Shown in pieces: positions 52,167 to 61,358 of a stretch of 64,000 nt of DNA (positions within the stretch are counted from its first letter, which is position 1; every line of letters starts with the position of its first letter). Below the pieces are notes generated by a model that searched no databases, was not told the origin of the DNA, and worked only from the letters and a program-made list of their open reading frames with translations. A program made the translations under genes and the position numbers. The DNA is from Effrenium voratum (lineage: Eukaryota; Sar; Dinophyceae; Suessiales; Symbiodiniaceae): NCBI GenBank assembly GCA_963377175.1, contig CAUJNA010001425.1:1-64000 (forward strand), read 5' to 3'.

Positions 52167-52395
52167 ATGAGCTCTCTGACGCATCTGGGGCCGCCTGTGG
52201 CTAAGCTCCGGGCGGTGCTTCTGGAGGAGCCGCGTGCGCCTAGCGCCCAGGCCGCGTGATAGAACTGCGCCCGCGCCGTTTGAACTTATGTCCAGGGCAG
52301 CAGGTTTTCACCATTGACGCCCTGCGGCTGCTGGTGGGCCAGCTCCGGAACCTGCTGGCCTTTCGGCTGCCCTTCCTCGCCAAGGTCAGCTGCGC
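52167..52395 (+). pseudogene. DNA polymerase B N-terminal fragment, third copy
   Basis: MSSLTHLGPPVAKLRAVLLE and nearby DNA match the opening of the polymerase at 12,515, with frameshifts and an early truncation at about 52,395. Completes the conserved order methyltransferase, small 1, small 2, polymerase. Confidence 0.8.
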
Positions 52396-53254
52396 TCGTA
52401 GCCCGGCCGGCGTTCCGCCCGCTGCGTCCGGCACGTGGGCCAGGTACTTTGCTGTTTTGCATGTTTTTGCATGGATTTTGGCCTGGTTTGGATTTTGCTT
52501 GGAATCGGATGTGGTTCACCCCCCCCACGTGGAAGTCCCTCCCCCCGGATGTTTTTCCTGTCAGGCTGCCGTGTGTAAGGTCGAACATTCTGAAGAAGCA
52601 CGACTCCGGGGTTGGCGCTGCAGATATTTTTTGGGCAGTGCCAACAGGCACCTAGGAGCGCCGAGCAGGCACAGTGCCGAGCAACGCAAGCCAATTTGGC
52701 GCCGAAAACAAAACAAGTAGAATTTGCAAACCGAAGTGGCCGCCGGTCGGAAGTAGTAAGGAACACCAGCTTTTAGGGACCTAATTATTTTGGCTTTTGG
52801 GTCGAAAACCCTGCAACACAGCCAAATTCTCCATCCTGCTGAAGAATGTCACCGGTCTTTGTGTCGAAAAAGTGCTCAAAACGGCCAACTCCGTTTTTTC
52901 CTGTCCTTTTTCGCTCGGTTTCGGTCGAAAACAGGCTCCAGACGCTCACTCTGCTCTCGATTCCGTTTTCTGCCTGGAAAAGCTGGCAAGTTCCATCCCG
53001 CTGAGCTTGTCACCACTTGTCACCGCTTCGTCACCGCTCTCTTTTGGACCGAAAAAGTGTGCAAAAGCGGCCAAGTTCCCAAGTTCCCAAAGACTTCGTT
53101 CTTCACAGGGTTTTCCGTTTTTCGCCCAAGCACGACAGCCTGCCGAGTCCTCGCTCGTGACACGGCAACCTGCCGAACTTGTCACCGCCTTCGTCACCGG
53201 GAGGTCCTCCGACAACCTGCCAAACTTGTCACCGGGTCTAACGCGCCAGCCTGC
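52396..53254. other. No gene recognised
   Basis: Contains GTCGAAAA/CCTGCCGA-rich dispersed words between 52.8 and 53.25 kb. Open frames lack motifs. Confidence 0.4.
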
Positions 53255-53720
53255 CGACTCTCCAACAAGGCAGACCAGTCGGCCTTCGACGTGCTGGAGG
53301 GAAGAGCACCCCCGACGGCGTGGACCTGGAGAATGGCAGCCATGAACGGCTCCATCGCCTCGGCCAACAACGCCACGCTGGCCACGGTGGCCGCCAACTA
53401 CGGCCTCAAGACGGTGGTGGACCAGCACTCCCTCGACATCGCAGCAAGGATCACGCCGCTGGAGGTCGACACCAAGGTGGCCAACGCTCTCCTGGGCGTC
53501 GTCACCGCCGCAGCGCCGGCCCCCGAGCTCGCAAGTCGAGACGCCTCCATCTCGGGGCTGCAGGCCTCCAGCGCCCTGACCGCGTACGCCCTGCTGTCGG
53601 CCGTCGACACTTCCTCGGAGGTGGGCTCTAAGATAGCGCAGCCCTCCTGGACGCAGTCACCACGGCAGTTCTCGACGCCGCCCTCGCCGGCAAGGCGGAC
53701 GCAAGCGCGCTGGCCGCCTC
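53255..53720 (+). pseudogene. Fibre stalk fragment, third copy (plus strand)
   Basis: LSNKADQSAFDVLEG, then MNGSIASANNATLATVAANY and ITPLEVDTKVANALLG on the plus strand. Same region as 13.62-13.88 and 15.48-15.83 kb but in the opposite orientation. Truncated at both ends. Confidence 0.85.
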
Positions 53721-53859
53721 CACCCTGCATCGAAGCCTCCACCCTGCCGCGCCACCTGCCCGGCATCGAGGCCCCCGCGCCAGCCTGCCGAGCCTGCGCC
53801 ACGCGGTCGGAATTCCCGACTTCGCTGAGGTCGGAATTGCGTCCTACAGGAGTCCTACA

Positions 53860-53942
53860 TGAGTCCCTCCTGAGTCCTACATGAGTCCTACATGAGTCCT
53901 ACATGAGCCCTACGTGAGTCCTACATGAGTCCTACATGAGTC
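53860..53942. repeat. 11-bp tandem repeat (ATGAGTCCTAC)
   Basis: About seven units. The same minisatellite recurs at 57.79-57.94 kb. Confidence 0.93.
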
Positions 53943-54300
53943 AACAATGGTCCCGGCATCAAAGCCTCCACCCTGCCACCCAGCCTGCCGAGTCACACGG
54001 ATCATACGGATCATACGGTCATACGGTCATACGGTGGCGGCGTGGCGCTTCGGGCACGCGCCACGTCCCTGCCGGGTATCAAAGCCTCCCGGCATCGAAG
54101 CCTCCAGCCTGCCGAGCGCCACTCGAGGTCGGAATTCTTCCCAGGAAAAATGTAAGTCCTCCCGTGGGGGGAGGACTGGAACTCCAACTTCACTCTCCCA
54201 CGGACCAGGGCCCGGATAAATGAAACTATGCACGCCATGCAGAGTTTTCTGCATACTCCTTGAGAACGACGTCCACGCCCCCTTGCTATACGTGCGCAGG
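53943..54300. repeat. Dispersed CCGGCATCGAAGCCTCC repeats
   Basis: Copies of CCGGCATC-AAGCCTCC and GAATTCTTCCCAGGAAAAA words, shared with 57.95-58.27 and 59.9-60.0 kb. No gene. Confidence 0.75.
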
Positions 54301-54304
54301 TTGG

Positions 54305-54425
54305 TATAGGTGGCGGAGCAATCCTGTTCCCAGGATTGAAGGGGGCAATCCTGGGGTGACAACAGGATTGAAGGGGGCAATCCTGGGGTGACAGGGGGCA
54401 ATCCTGGGGTGACAACAGGATTGAG
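54305..54425. repeat. CAATCCTG/CAGGATTG repeats
   Basis: Alternating CAATCCTGGGGTGACAACAG and AGGATTGAAGGGGG words, giving potential CAATCCTG/CAGGATTG stems. Related to the array at 60.18-60.48 kb. Confidence 0.8.
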
Positions 54426-54516
54426 AACGCGGCTCGGCAGGCTGGCTCAGGTGGCGCGGGCCGGGCTTTGATGCCAGGCAGGTGGCGCGGCAGGGCTTTG
54501 ATGCCGGGCCTGAGGG

Positions 54517-54642
54517 GGCTCTTATAGGAACCTATAGGAACCCTATAGGAAACCCATAGGAAAAAAAAACTATGGACTTCCTATGAGTTTCCTGTGGGTT
54601 TCCTATAGGTTTCCTAGGTTCCTATAGGTTCCTATAAGAGCC
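54517..54642. repeat. Long inverted repeat of CCTATAGGAA units
   Basis: A 26-bp arm (starting GGCTCTTATAGGAACC, 54,517-54,542) is perfectly complementary to 54,617-54,642, and the interior is itself made of CCTATAGGAA-type palindromic words. Confidence 0.9.
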
Positions 54643-54754
54643 TAAAAAACTCCAAGCTCTCCCTGTAGGTGGCGCGGCCGGGCTTCAATGCCGGGCAGGA
54701 ACGTGGCGCGCTCGGTATCAAAGCCTCCACAGTGTGAAGGTTCAGTCTGTGAAG

Positions 54755-54890
54755 GTTCAGTGGGTTGGGCGAGCCAGTACTAAGGGGTCGTTGGGCAAGC
54801 CAGTACTCAGAGTCGTTGGGCGAGCCAGTCCTAAGGGGTTGTTGGGCGAGCCAGTGCTAAGGGGTCGTTGGGCGAGCCAGTACTCAACGG
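54755..54890. repeat. About 24-28-bp repeat (GTTGGGCGAGCCAGTACT)
   Basis: Five to six units. The reverse complement forms the 59.71-59.88 kb array. Confidence 0.9.
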
Positions 54891-55028
54891 TGCCCGCTCG
54901 GCACCGTAGTGCCGCTCGGCACTGGCACCCCCACGGTGCCCGCTCGGCACCGGGGTGTACGGTGCCCGCTCGGCACCACAGTGCCCGCTTGGCACGTCTA
55001 CCTACTAGCGCCCGCTCGGCACAGTGCC
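54891..55028. repeat. Third hairpin family, GTGCC-CGCTC-GGCAC, about six copies
   Basis: Short stems with a CGCTC loop and copy-specific extensions, for example ACG/CGT and CCC/GGG around different cores. Reverse-complement family (loop GAGCA/GAGCG) at 59.43-59.64 kb. Confidence 0.82.
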
Positions 55029-55030
55029 AG

Positions 55031-55150
55031 CGCGAGAAGGTCAGAGGGCAGTCGCGCGAGCTGCTTTACAGCACTCCTACGGCGCTGCGCGAGGAGATTG
55101 CGAGTGCGGCCACGACAGAGCTTGCGGATCGGCTGAGCATCCCGGACTGA
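55031..55150 (+). pseudogene. Methyltransferase C-terminal fragment
   Basis: VRGQSRELLYSTPTALREEI and ADRLSIPD followed by TGA match the tail of the gene at 10.4 kb. It is directly followed by the GATCCGTCTCGG repeat, as in the first copy. Confidence 0.9.
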
Positions 55151-55172
55151 AGCAAGGATCATTTCTTATCTC

Positions 55173-55960
55173 GGAGATGATCCGTCTCGGACCTTGGCAT
55201 AAAGGTCTTTTAGAAAGAGGCGCTCACCGGGCTGGAGGTGGAAAGATCCGTCTCGGACCGGAGGAAAAGGAATTCCCTAAGGAGAGGCGCTCACTGGGCT
55301 GGAGGTGGAAAGAACCGTCTCGGAAGATCCGTTTCGGACCGAAGGAAAAAGATTTTTTTAAGGAGAGGCGCTCACTGGTCTGGAGTCGGGAAGATCCGTC
55401 TCGGACCATGGGAGAAAGATTATTCTCAGGAGAGGCGCTCGCTGGTCTGGAGGTGGAAAGATCCGTCTTGGACCATGGGAGAAAGTGGTCTGGAGGTGGA
55501 AAGATCCGTCTCGGACCGAAGGAAAAGGAATTCCCTAAGGAGAGGCGCTCACTGGTCTGGAGTCGGTAAGATCCGTCTCGCACCAAAGGAAAAAGAATTT
55601 GTTTGAGGGGACCGAAGGAAAAAGAATTCTGTAAAGAGAGGCGCTCACTGGGCTGGAGGTGGAAAGATCCGTCTCGGACCACGGGAACAAGAACTCCCAA
55701 AGGAGAGGCGCTCACTGGGCTGGAGGTGGAAAGATCCGTCTTGGAAAGAATTCTTCAAGGAGAGGCGCTCGCTGGGCTGGAGGTGGAAAGATCCGTCTCG
55801 GGCCATGGGAAAAAGATTTCCTTAAGGAGAGGCGCTCACTGGTCTGGAGTCGGTAAGATCCGTCTCGGACCGAAGGAAAAAGAATTCCCTAAGGAGAGGC
55901 GCTCACTGGTCTGGAGGTGGAAAGATCCGTCTCGGGCCATGGGAAAAAGAATTCCCTGAC
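55173..55960. repeat. About 65-75-bp repeat with GATCCGTCTCGGACC, about 12 copies
   Basis: Units contain GGAGAGGCGCTCACTGGTCT, GGAGGTGGAAAGATCCGTCT and an A/G-rich spacer with AAGGAAAAAGAATTC. Reverse complement of the 9.84-10.1 kb repeat. Reading frames through it (RRSLVWRWKDPSR-like) are artefacts. Confidence 0.93.
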
Positions 55961-56254
55961 GCACTGCCGAGAGGCGCCGCCGGCCAGGGATCGGCTCCGG
56001 GGGGAACTCTCCTCCGTGCAGCGCGCGGATGCACGGATGGAAACAAGGAGCTGGTGAAAAGCGCAACGGCCTGCGCGCGCCGGCTCAACCAACGCCTGAG
56101 CCGGATGAGGCTGAGCCCGCTCCTGCTGAGGCGCCCATTAAAAGTGAGCCCGCTCCTGCTGAGGCGCCTCCTGCAGAGGCCCATCAAAACTGAGCCCGCT
56201 CCTGCTGAGGCGCCCATGAAAACTGAGCCCGGTTTTGCTGAGGCGCCCGTCGCC

Positions 56255-56464
56255 ATGAGCAGCGCGCCTCTTTGCGCCATCCAGAATCTCCGGCATACGA
56301 TGGCCACAGCGCCAACGCAAATTTTCTGTCATTGCATTGTCGCCGACTCGGTGCGCATAGGCATGTCTTGCCTCACTGATTTGTTGGCAGAAGTGCAAGT
56401 GAGGATGCGCAACGTCTCGCTTGCCCGCGGCAAGAAGCGCAAGGCGGACGAGCCTGCAGCGTAG
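56255..56464 (+). CDS. Short unknown protein with basic tail
   Basis: About 69 residues from MSSAPLCAIQNLRHTMATAP to SLARGKKRKADEPAA (a nuclear-signal-like KKRK). The preceding DNA encodes EPAPAEAP-type repeats in shifting frames, so this may be the 3' end of a longer decayed PLV gene. No known family. Confidence 0.35.
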   Translation: MSSAPLCAIQNLRHTMATAPTQIFCHCIVADSVRIGMSCLTDLLAEVQVRMRNVSLARGKKRKADEPAA

Positions 56465-56774
56465 CTTTTCAACACGTGGCACAGAGAAAAAAGATCGTGA
56501 TCGCTGCGTCGTTTGGCAACGAGTACCCCAAAACCCTAACCCAAAAAGGCAACCTGCACAGCCTCAAAACCGATTTTTTCCCTCAAACAGGGCTGTGTCA
56601 GGATCCGGGAATTCCCTCACCCTGAAGAACGCATCAAAACTGTTTTTCCCAGGATCAGTCAATTCCGACGGAGCCTGCGCAAAGCCTGATCAAACAGTTT
56701 TTTGCGCTAGAAAGGGGTTTGAGCAGGTTTGCTGGTGTCAGGAAGGCGCGCAACGCCAAACCATTTTCAAAAGG
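56465..56774. other. No gene recognised
   Basis: A short unassigned spacer with GGATCCGGGAATTCCCTCAC-like and GGATCAGTCAATTCC words; nothing supported. Confidence 0.4.
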
Positions 56775-57322
56775 CTAGTCGAGGGTCCTGGGCCTCGGAG
56801 GCGCCAGGAAGTCGTCCAGCTGCCTCACAGCTGCCGGCCTGCCCCATCTCGTCAGTCGGCCCGCCGCGTTGCCGCTGCCAAGCGGCGCCGGCAGCGCCAG
56901 CTTCAGGGTCTCCCGGCCCTCCGTGCGAAGCTCCTCGCTGCGTTCGTCGGTGCTCGGAAAGCGCCCACGTCCTCCACCGCCTTGATGCGCCGGTCCGTGA
57001 GGTCCTTGTTGTGCTGGAACTTGTCGGCGTTGTCCTGCAGCAGCGAACTCGGTGGCCGGCTGCTTCTCCACGTCCTCGGGCGCGCCGTACACTGTCTCGT
57101 GCGGCCGGGCGTTGTAGGCCCCGGCCGCCCGCTCAAAGTGGTCGCTCCACTGCCCGCCCTTGCGCGCCACGCGCGTGGCCAGGTCCTTCTTCAGCGTCTG
57201 GATGCCCCGGTCCACCACGGCCGTGGCGTTGCGGTCCTTGGGGCGCTTTGTCCGGCGCACGGCCTCGGGCAGCCCGGTCCAGCGTGGCGAACTCGTTGCC
57301 CAGGTCGGTCGTGACCACGAAG
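56775..57322 (-). pseudogene. Integrase type 2, C-terminal half
   Basis: Begins within VVTTDLGNEFATLD (57,285-57,322), shared with the N-terminal half at 13.9 kb. Continues RPKDRNATAVVDRGIQTLKK (the third acidic position reads Asp rather than the usual Glu), WSDHFERAAGAYNARPHETV and YGAPEDVE. One or more frameshifts precede RPKDRN, near 57,240. On its 5' side it is fused to fibre DNA through the short shared word CGAAG. Confidence 0.8.
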
Positions 57323-57602
57323 GCCGACTGGTCTGCCTTGTTGGAGAGACCCGTGGTCAGGGGCGCTGCCGTGGCCAGGGGCGCGATGGCCGGCGCCAGT
57401 GCGCTGCTGTCCAGCTTCGAAGCCAGCTCTGCGGCGGCGGCTGCGTTGTTGCCGGAGGCTGCCGTGTTCACTGCCAGGTCTGTTACTTGAGCATAGGGCG
57501 TCAAAGCCAGGGCCAGCTGCCCTGCGGTGACGCGCGTGCCGTCCGTTACCTCTCCGTTGTCCAGGACCTCCGGATGTTGCCGGTTACAGGTCCTTCAAAC
57601 AT
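57323..57602 (-). pseudogene. Fibre N-terminal fragment, fourth copy
   Basis: Starts MFEGPVTGNI at 57,602, then (frameshifted) TPYAQVTDLAVNTAASGNNA and LSNKADQSA. A deletion removes part of the stalk seen at 15.8-16.0 kb, and the end is the integrase junction. Confidence 0.85.
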
Positions 57603-57618
57603 GTTTACATATGTTTTC

Positions 57619-57675
57619 GCCGACGCCTTAGTCCAGTGGCTAGGGCGTCGGCCATTCCGCACGGGGCTCGATTCC
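57619..57675. other. tRNA-like A/B-box hairpin, second copy
   Basis: Same GCCGACGCC/GGCGTCGGC stem (57,619-57,627 and 57,644-57,652), TAGTCCAGTGG box and GGCTCGATTCC box (57,665-57,675) as upstream of the other fibre start. Confidence 0.45.
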
Positions 57676-57789
57676 TGCCGCGAGCGCAGTTGAGTACCAT
57701 TCAGTCCGAATTCCGGCCGTTATAAGTTTCCGCAAGTACGTGTCACCCCGTGACACAGTCCGTGGGTGACCTTTTTCACGACCTTCAAG

Positions 57790-57942
57790 ATTGAGTCCTA
57801 CATGAGTCCTACATGAGTCCTACATGAGTCCTACATAAGTCCTACATGAGTCCTACATGAGTCCTACATGAGTCCTACATGAGTCCTACATGAGTCCTAC
57901 ATGAGTCCTACATGAGTCCTACATGAGTCCTACATGAGTCAA
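57790..57942. repeat. 11-bp tandem repeat (ATGAGTCCTAC)
   Basis: About 13 units. Same family as 53.86-53.94 kb. Confidence 0.95.
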
Positions 57943-58300
57943 CAATGGCCCGGCATTGAAGCCTCCACCTGCCCGGCATAGAAGCCTCCCGGCCGCACCA
58001 CCTGCCCGGCATCGGAGCCACGCCGGCCCGCCGACAACGTGGAGGCTTCGACACCCAGCGCGCCACATTCCTGCCCGGCATAGAAGCCTCCCTGGCGCGC
58101 CACCTGCCCGGCATCGGAGCCACGCCAGCCCGCCGACAACGTGGAGGCTTTGATACCGAGCGCGCCACATTTCTGCCGCGCTACCTGCCTGGCATAGAAG
58201 CCTCCCGGCCGCGCCACCTCCCGGCATCGGAGCCCTGCCGAGCCCGCGCCAAGGTCGGAATTCTTCCCAGAAACAAAAAAATCCAGTTTTCGTGCGGGGA
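57943..58300. repeat. Dispersed CCTGCCCGGCATAGAAGCCTC repeats
   Basis: Imperfect tandem words CACCTGCCCGGCATCGGAGC, CCGCCGACAACGTGGAGGCT and CATAGAAGCCTCCC. No gene. Confidence 0.85.
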
Positions 58301-58442
58301 GACAACTGTAGCACGCTTTTTATTTGACCGGTGAAACTATGTACGCCGTGCATAGTTTCTGCGGTACACTAAGGTATCAGAAATGTCCTTCGTTTCGTGC
58401 CCTGGTTGCCGAGCACGTGCTACGTGGCGGCAAGCGCACCAG

Positions 58443-58727
58443 CTCTCTCTTTAGAGGGGGTTTCCCAAATGGATTCTATTCTACCTGAGAGGCTCCTAGC
58501 ACTCGTCCGTCCAGGAAATGACCTCGTCCTGCGAAGGATTCGAAGTCTAAAACGCGCGAGCCAACCTTTGCAGGGCTAAGAAAAAAACAAAAAAACAGAA
58601 AACAAGGGGTCCCAAAAAAAGGGGTCCCCGAAAAAAAGGGAAAAGGGGTTTCCTTTGGCAAAGCTTGACATCGCTTGAAATGCAACCTGGAGCCAAATCA
58701 TTTGGGAAACCCCCTCTAAAGAGAGAG
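58443..58727. mobile_element. MITE-like element with 29-bp terminal inverted repeats
   Basis: The left end (CTCTCTCTTTAGAGGGGGTT..., 58,443-58,471) is the exact reverse complement of 58,699-58,727. The interior of about 227 bp has no coding capacity. Target duplication was not clear. A diverged relative lies at 36,140-36,262. Confidence 0.85.
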
Positions 58728-58734
58728 GCTATAT

Positions 58735-59160
58735 GTGCTATATGTGCTATATGGTATAGAAGCCCGGTATCGAAGCCTCCTGCCCGGCATTGAAGCCGCG
58801 CCAACCCGCTGAACTCCACTCTCCGCCGGGTCCTTGCTATACGTGCTATATGTGCTATATGGGTCTTACACGCCAAGCCGCTGAACCCCCACTCTCCCCC
58901 AGCTCCTTGCTATATGTACTATATGTGCTATATACTTATTCTGTACGATCTGTACTATATGTGCTATATGGCCCTATATAGCACATATAATACATATAGC
59001 AAGGACCCGGGGAAGAGTGGAGGTTCAGTGGCTTGCCTTGTAAGAGCCATATAGCACATATAGCACGTATAGCAAGGACCCGGTGGAGAGTGGAGGTTCA
59101 GTGGCTTGCCTTGTAAGAGCCATATAGCACATATAGCACGTGTAGCAAGGCCCCGGGGGA
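58735..59160. repeat. TATATGTGCTATATGG repeats in opposed orientation
   Basis: 58,735-58,985 carries GCTATATGTGCTATATGG and CCACTCTCC-type units; 58,985-59,160 carries the reverse complement (CCATATAGCACATATAGCAC, GGAGAGTGGAGGTTCAGTGG). A large imperfect inverted repeat centred near 58,980. Confidence 0.85.
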
Positions 59161-59434
59161 CTGTGAGGGTTCGGCGGGTTGGCACTCCGTACGCGCCGCA
59201 TTTCGCATGGTTTTTGCATGGTTTTTGCATGACATGTGGAACAGCTTGTTTTTTTTGCACGGTTTTGCATGCGGTTTTTTGCATGACATGACATGTGGAA
59301 CAGCTTGCACGTTTTTTCGCACGGTTTTGCATGTGCATGTGGTTCAACCCCATGGAAGTGCCCCCCCCTGTTTTTTTCCTGTCAGGCTGCCGTACGTGTC
59401 AGGTGTCGGTCCTGGAGAACTTCGCTGGGAGGCG
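59161..59434. repeat. TTTTTGCATGACATGTGGAAC repeats
   Basis: Three to four imperfect units containing GCATGACATGTGGAACAGCT and TTTTGCACGGTTTTGCATG. The TTTGCACGGTTTTGC word recurs among the hairpins upstream of the capsid gene (62.87-63.09 kb). Confidence 0.75.
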
Positions 59435-59645
59435 GGGCAGTGCCGAGCAGGCACTTGTAGGTAGATGTGCCGAGCAGGCACTAGGACGTGCCGAGCAGGC
59501 ACAGTGCCGAGCAGGCACTTGTAGGTAGATGTGCCGAGCAGGCACAGTGCCGAGCAGGCACTTGTAGGTAGATGTGCCGAGCAGGCACAGTGTAGGTAGA
59601 TGTGCCGAGCAGGCACAGTGCCGAGCAGGCACCGTAGGCACAGCG
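59435..59645. repeat. Third hairpin family, GTGCCGAGCAGGCAC, about nine copies
   Basis: GTGCC/GGCAC stems with a GAGCA loop, spaced by TTGTAGGTAGAT. Reverse-complement counterpart of the 54.9-55.0 kb copies. Confidence 0.88.
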
Positions 59646-59704
59646 CCAAGCAGGCGCAGCTTGGAGCAGGCGTTGTGGGCCACTGTGAAAGTGGCGGCCA
59701 CTGT

Positions 59705-59885
59705 GAAATGGTTGAGTACTGGCTCGCCCAACGCCCCTTAGTACTGGCTCGCCCAACGGCCCCTTAGCACTGGCTCGCCCAACGACTCTGAGTACGGGTT
59801 CGCCCAACGACTCTGAGTACGGGTTCGCCCAACGACTCTGAGCACGGGCTCGCCCAACGATTCTGAGTACGGGCTCGCCCAACCT
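59705..59885. repeat. About 28-bp repeat (GTACTGGCTCGCCCAACG)
   Basis: Seven units, the inverse of 54.755-54.89 kb. Confidence 0.9.
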
Positions 59886-60177
59886 CGTTTGATGAAGCCC
59901 TGCCGCGCCACTTGCCTGGCATAGAAGCCCCCGGCCGCGCCATCTGCCTGGCATTGAAGCCTCCGCTGCCGCGCCACCTGCCCGGCATCGGAGCCACGCC
60001 AGCCCACCGAGCCCGCGCCACACCGAGGTCGGGATTCTTCCACCGAAGTCGGAATTCCGACTTTGCTTTTTTGCCCGAAAAACCCATCACCGGGCCAGCG
60101 CCGAAGGTACGGAAGCGACGCCGTCCTCGTAGCATCGCTTCCGCAGTGTTTTTTTCACCATTCACACGCCCTGCCGT

Positions 60178-60545
60178 CAATCCTGGCGTGGGCACAGGAT
60201 TGCTCCACTCAATCCTGGCGTGGGCGCAGGATTGCCCCACTCAATCCTGGCGTGGGCACAGGATTGCCCCGGTGTCTTCCTGAAAACACCGGGAGCGCAG
60301 TGCTGTACAGCACTGCGCTCCCAGACTCGCCGCCCGGATTGCCCGGACAAACTATGTCAGCGCAGTGCTACACAGCACTGCGCTGACATACTCGCCGCCA
60401 ACAGGATTGCCCCACTCAATCCTGCGCTGGGCACAGGATTGCTCCACTCAATCCTGGCGTGGGCACAGGATTGCCCCGGTGTCTCCCTGAAAACTCCGGA
60501 AGCGCGTCGCTACACAGCGATGCGCTCCCAGACTCGCCGCCCGGC
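60178..60545. repeat. Palindrome array upstream of packaging ATPase
   Basis: CAATCCTG...CAGGATTG units alternate with strong palindromes: 60,291-60,322 (32 bp, perfect), 60,353-60,390 (17-bp arms, 4-nt loop) and 60,498-60,527. The centres share GCT-N2-ACAGC; the arms differ. Copy-specific arms again pair within each unit. May be cruciforms, RNA structures or terminators of upstream genes. Confidence 0.88.
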
Positions 60546-60580
60546 TTCCCGGCTTCAAATTTGGGAAGTAAACAAAGGAA

Positions 60581-61279
60581 ATGGGGAAGATCAAGCTGTT
60601 TCCTACGACAGAGTATAGCAGTAAGCAGCCCTCTGACCCCGTGGTGCCCCTGGTGCCACGCACGGGCATCTTCCTCGATCCATCAAAATCGGGCAAAACC
60701 GTGGCTCTGATCAGCCTGATTCTGGAGCAGTATCGCGGCGTCTTTGAGAGAATTTACATCTTCAGCCCGAGTGTCAACATAGACGACGGCTGGATACCCG
60801 TCAAGAAGTACATTGAGGAGGACCTGGGGGTGAACACAGAGCGGGAGCAGACGTATTGGGACGAGTGGGACGAGGCGGCGCTGCGGCGCATCATCCAGCA
60901 GCAGCGCAAGATCACGGAGGCGTCCAAGAAGTTGGAAATGAAGAAACTGTACCAGGTGCTTGTAGTCATCGACGACTTTGCTGACACGCCGCAGTTGCAC
61001 AAGCCTCACGGCGCCCTGGATACACTCTTCATCAGAGGCCGGCACATGCAGATCAGTACCTGGGTGAGCTCGCAGAAGCTGAGGCTATTGAGGAGCTGAG
61101 CGCCCTGCTGGGAACCCTACAGTTTCCTCTTCGTCTACTACCTGAAGCCGAGGAATGAAATGTTCTACAAGCGCTTTGAAGAGCGTTTTGCACTTGAAAA
61201 AGACGCCGATGGGAGCGGCGCTCAGCTTCCTGGGCCAGAAGCTGTTCGCCAGCTCCACGCTGATCAACGCGAAGTGTGA
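60581..61279 (+). pseudogene. A32/FtsK-HerA-type packaging ATPase (in-frame stop)
   Basis: Genome-packaging ATPase of Polinton/PLV/NCLDV type, which would pump DNA into the capsid. Starts MGKIKLFPTTEYSSKQPSDP. The P-loop reads FLDPSKSGKTVALI (Ser in place of the first Gly). Walker B is VLVVIDDFAD, followed by a QISTWVSSQK arginine/sensor-like block. TGA at 61,097-61,099 interrupts the frame, and the same frame then continues with family-like YSFLFVYYLKPRNEMFYKRF to a second TGA at 61,279. About 230 codons in all, normal for the family, so a single nonsense mutation (or readthrough) separates it from an intact gene. Confidence 0.88.
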
Positions 61280-61358
61280 GAACATCTCCTGCTGCACCTC
61301 CGTCGCAGCCGTCCAGCCGCCCGTCGTCCGCCGGACGGGTGGTTTCCTAAAGAAAAGG

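Noticed and set aside
55224..55959. Trp/Arg-rich repeat protein (RRSLVWRWKDPSR-like)
   Set aside because: Translation of the GATCCGTCTCGG satellite; no start context and phases change between units.
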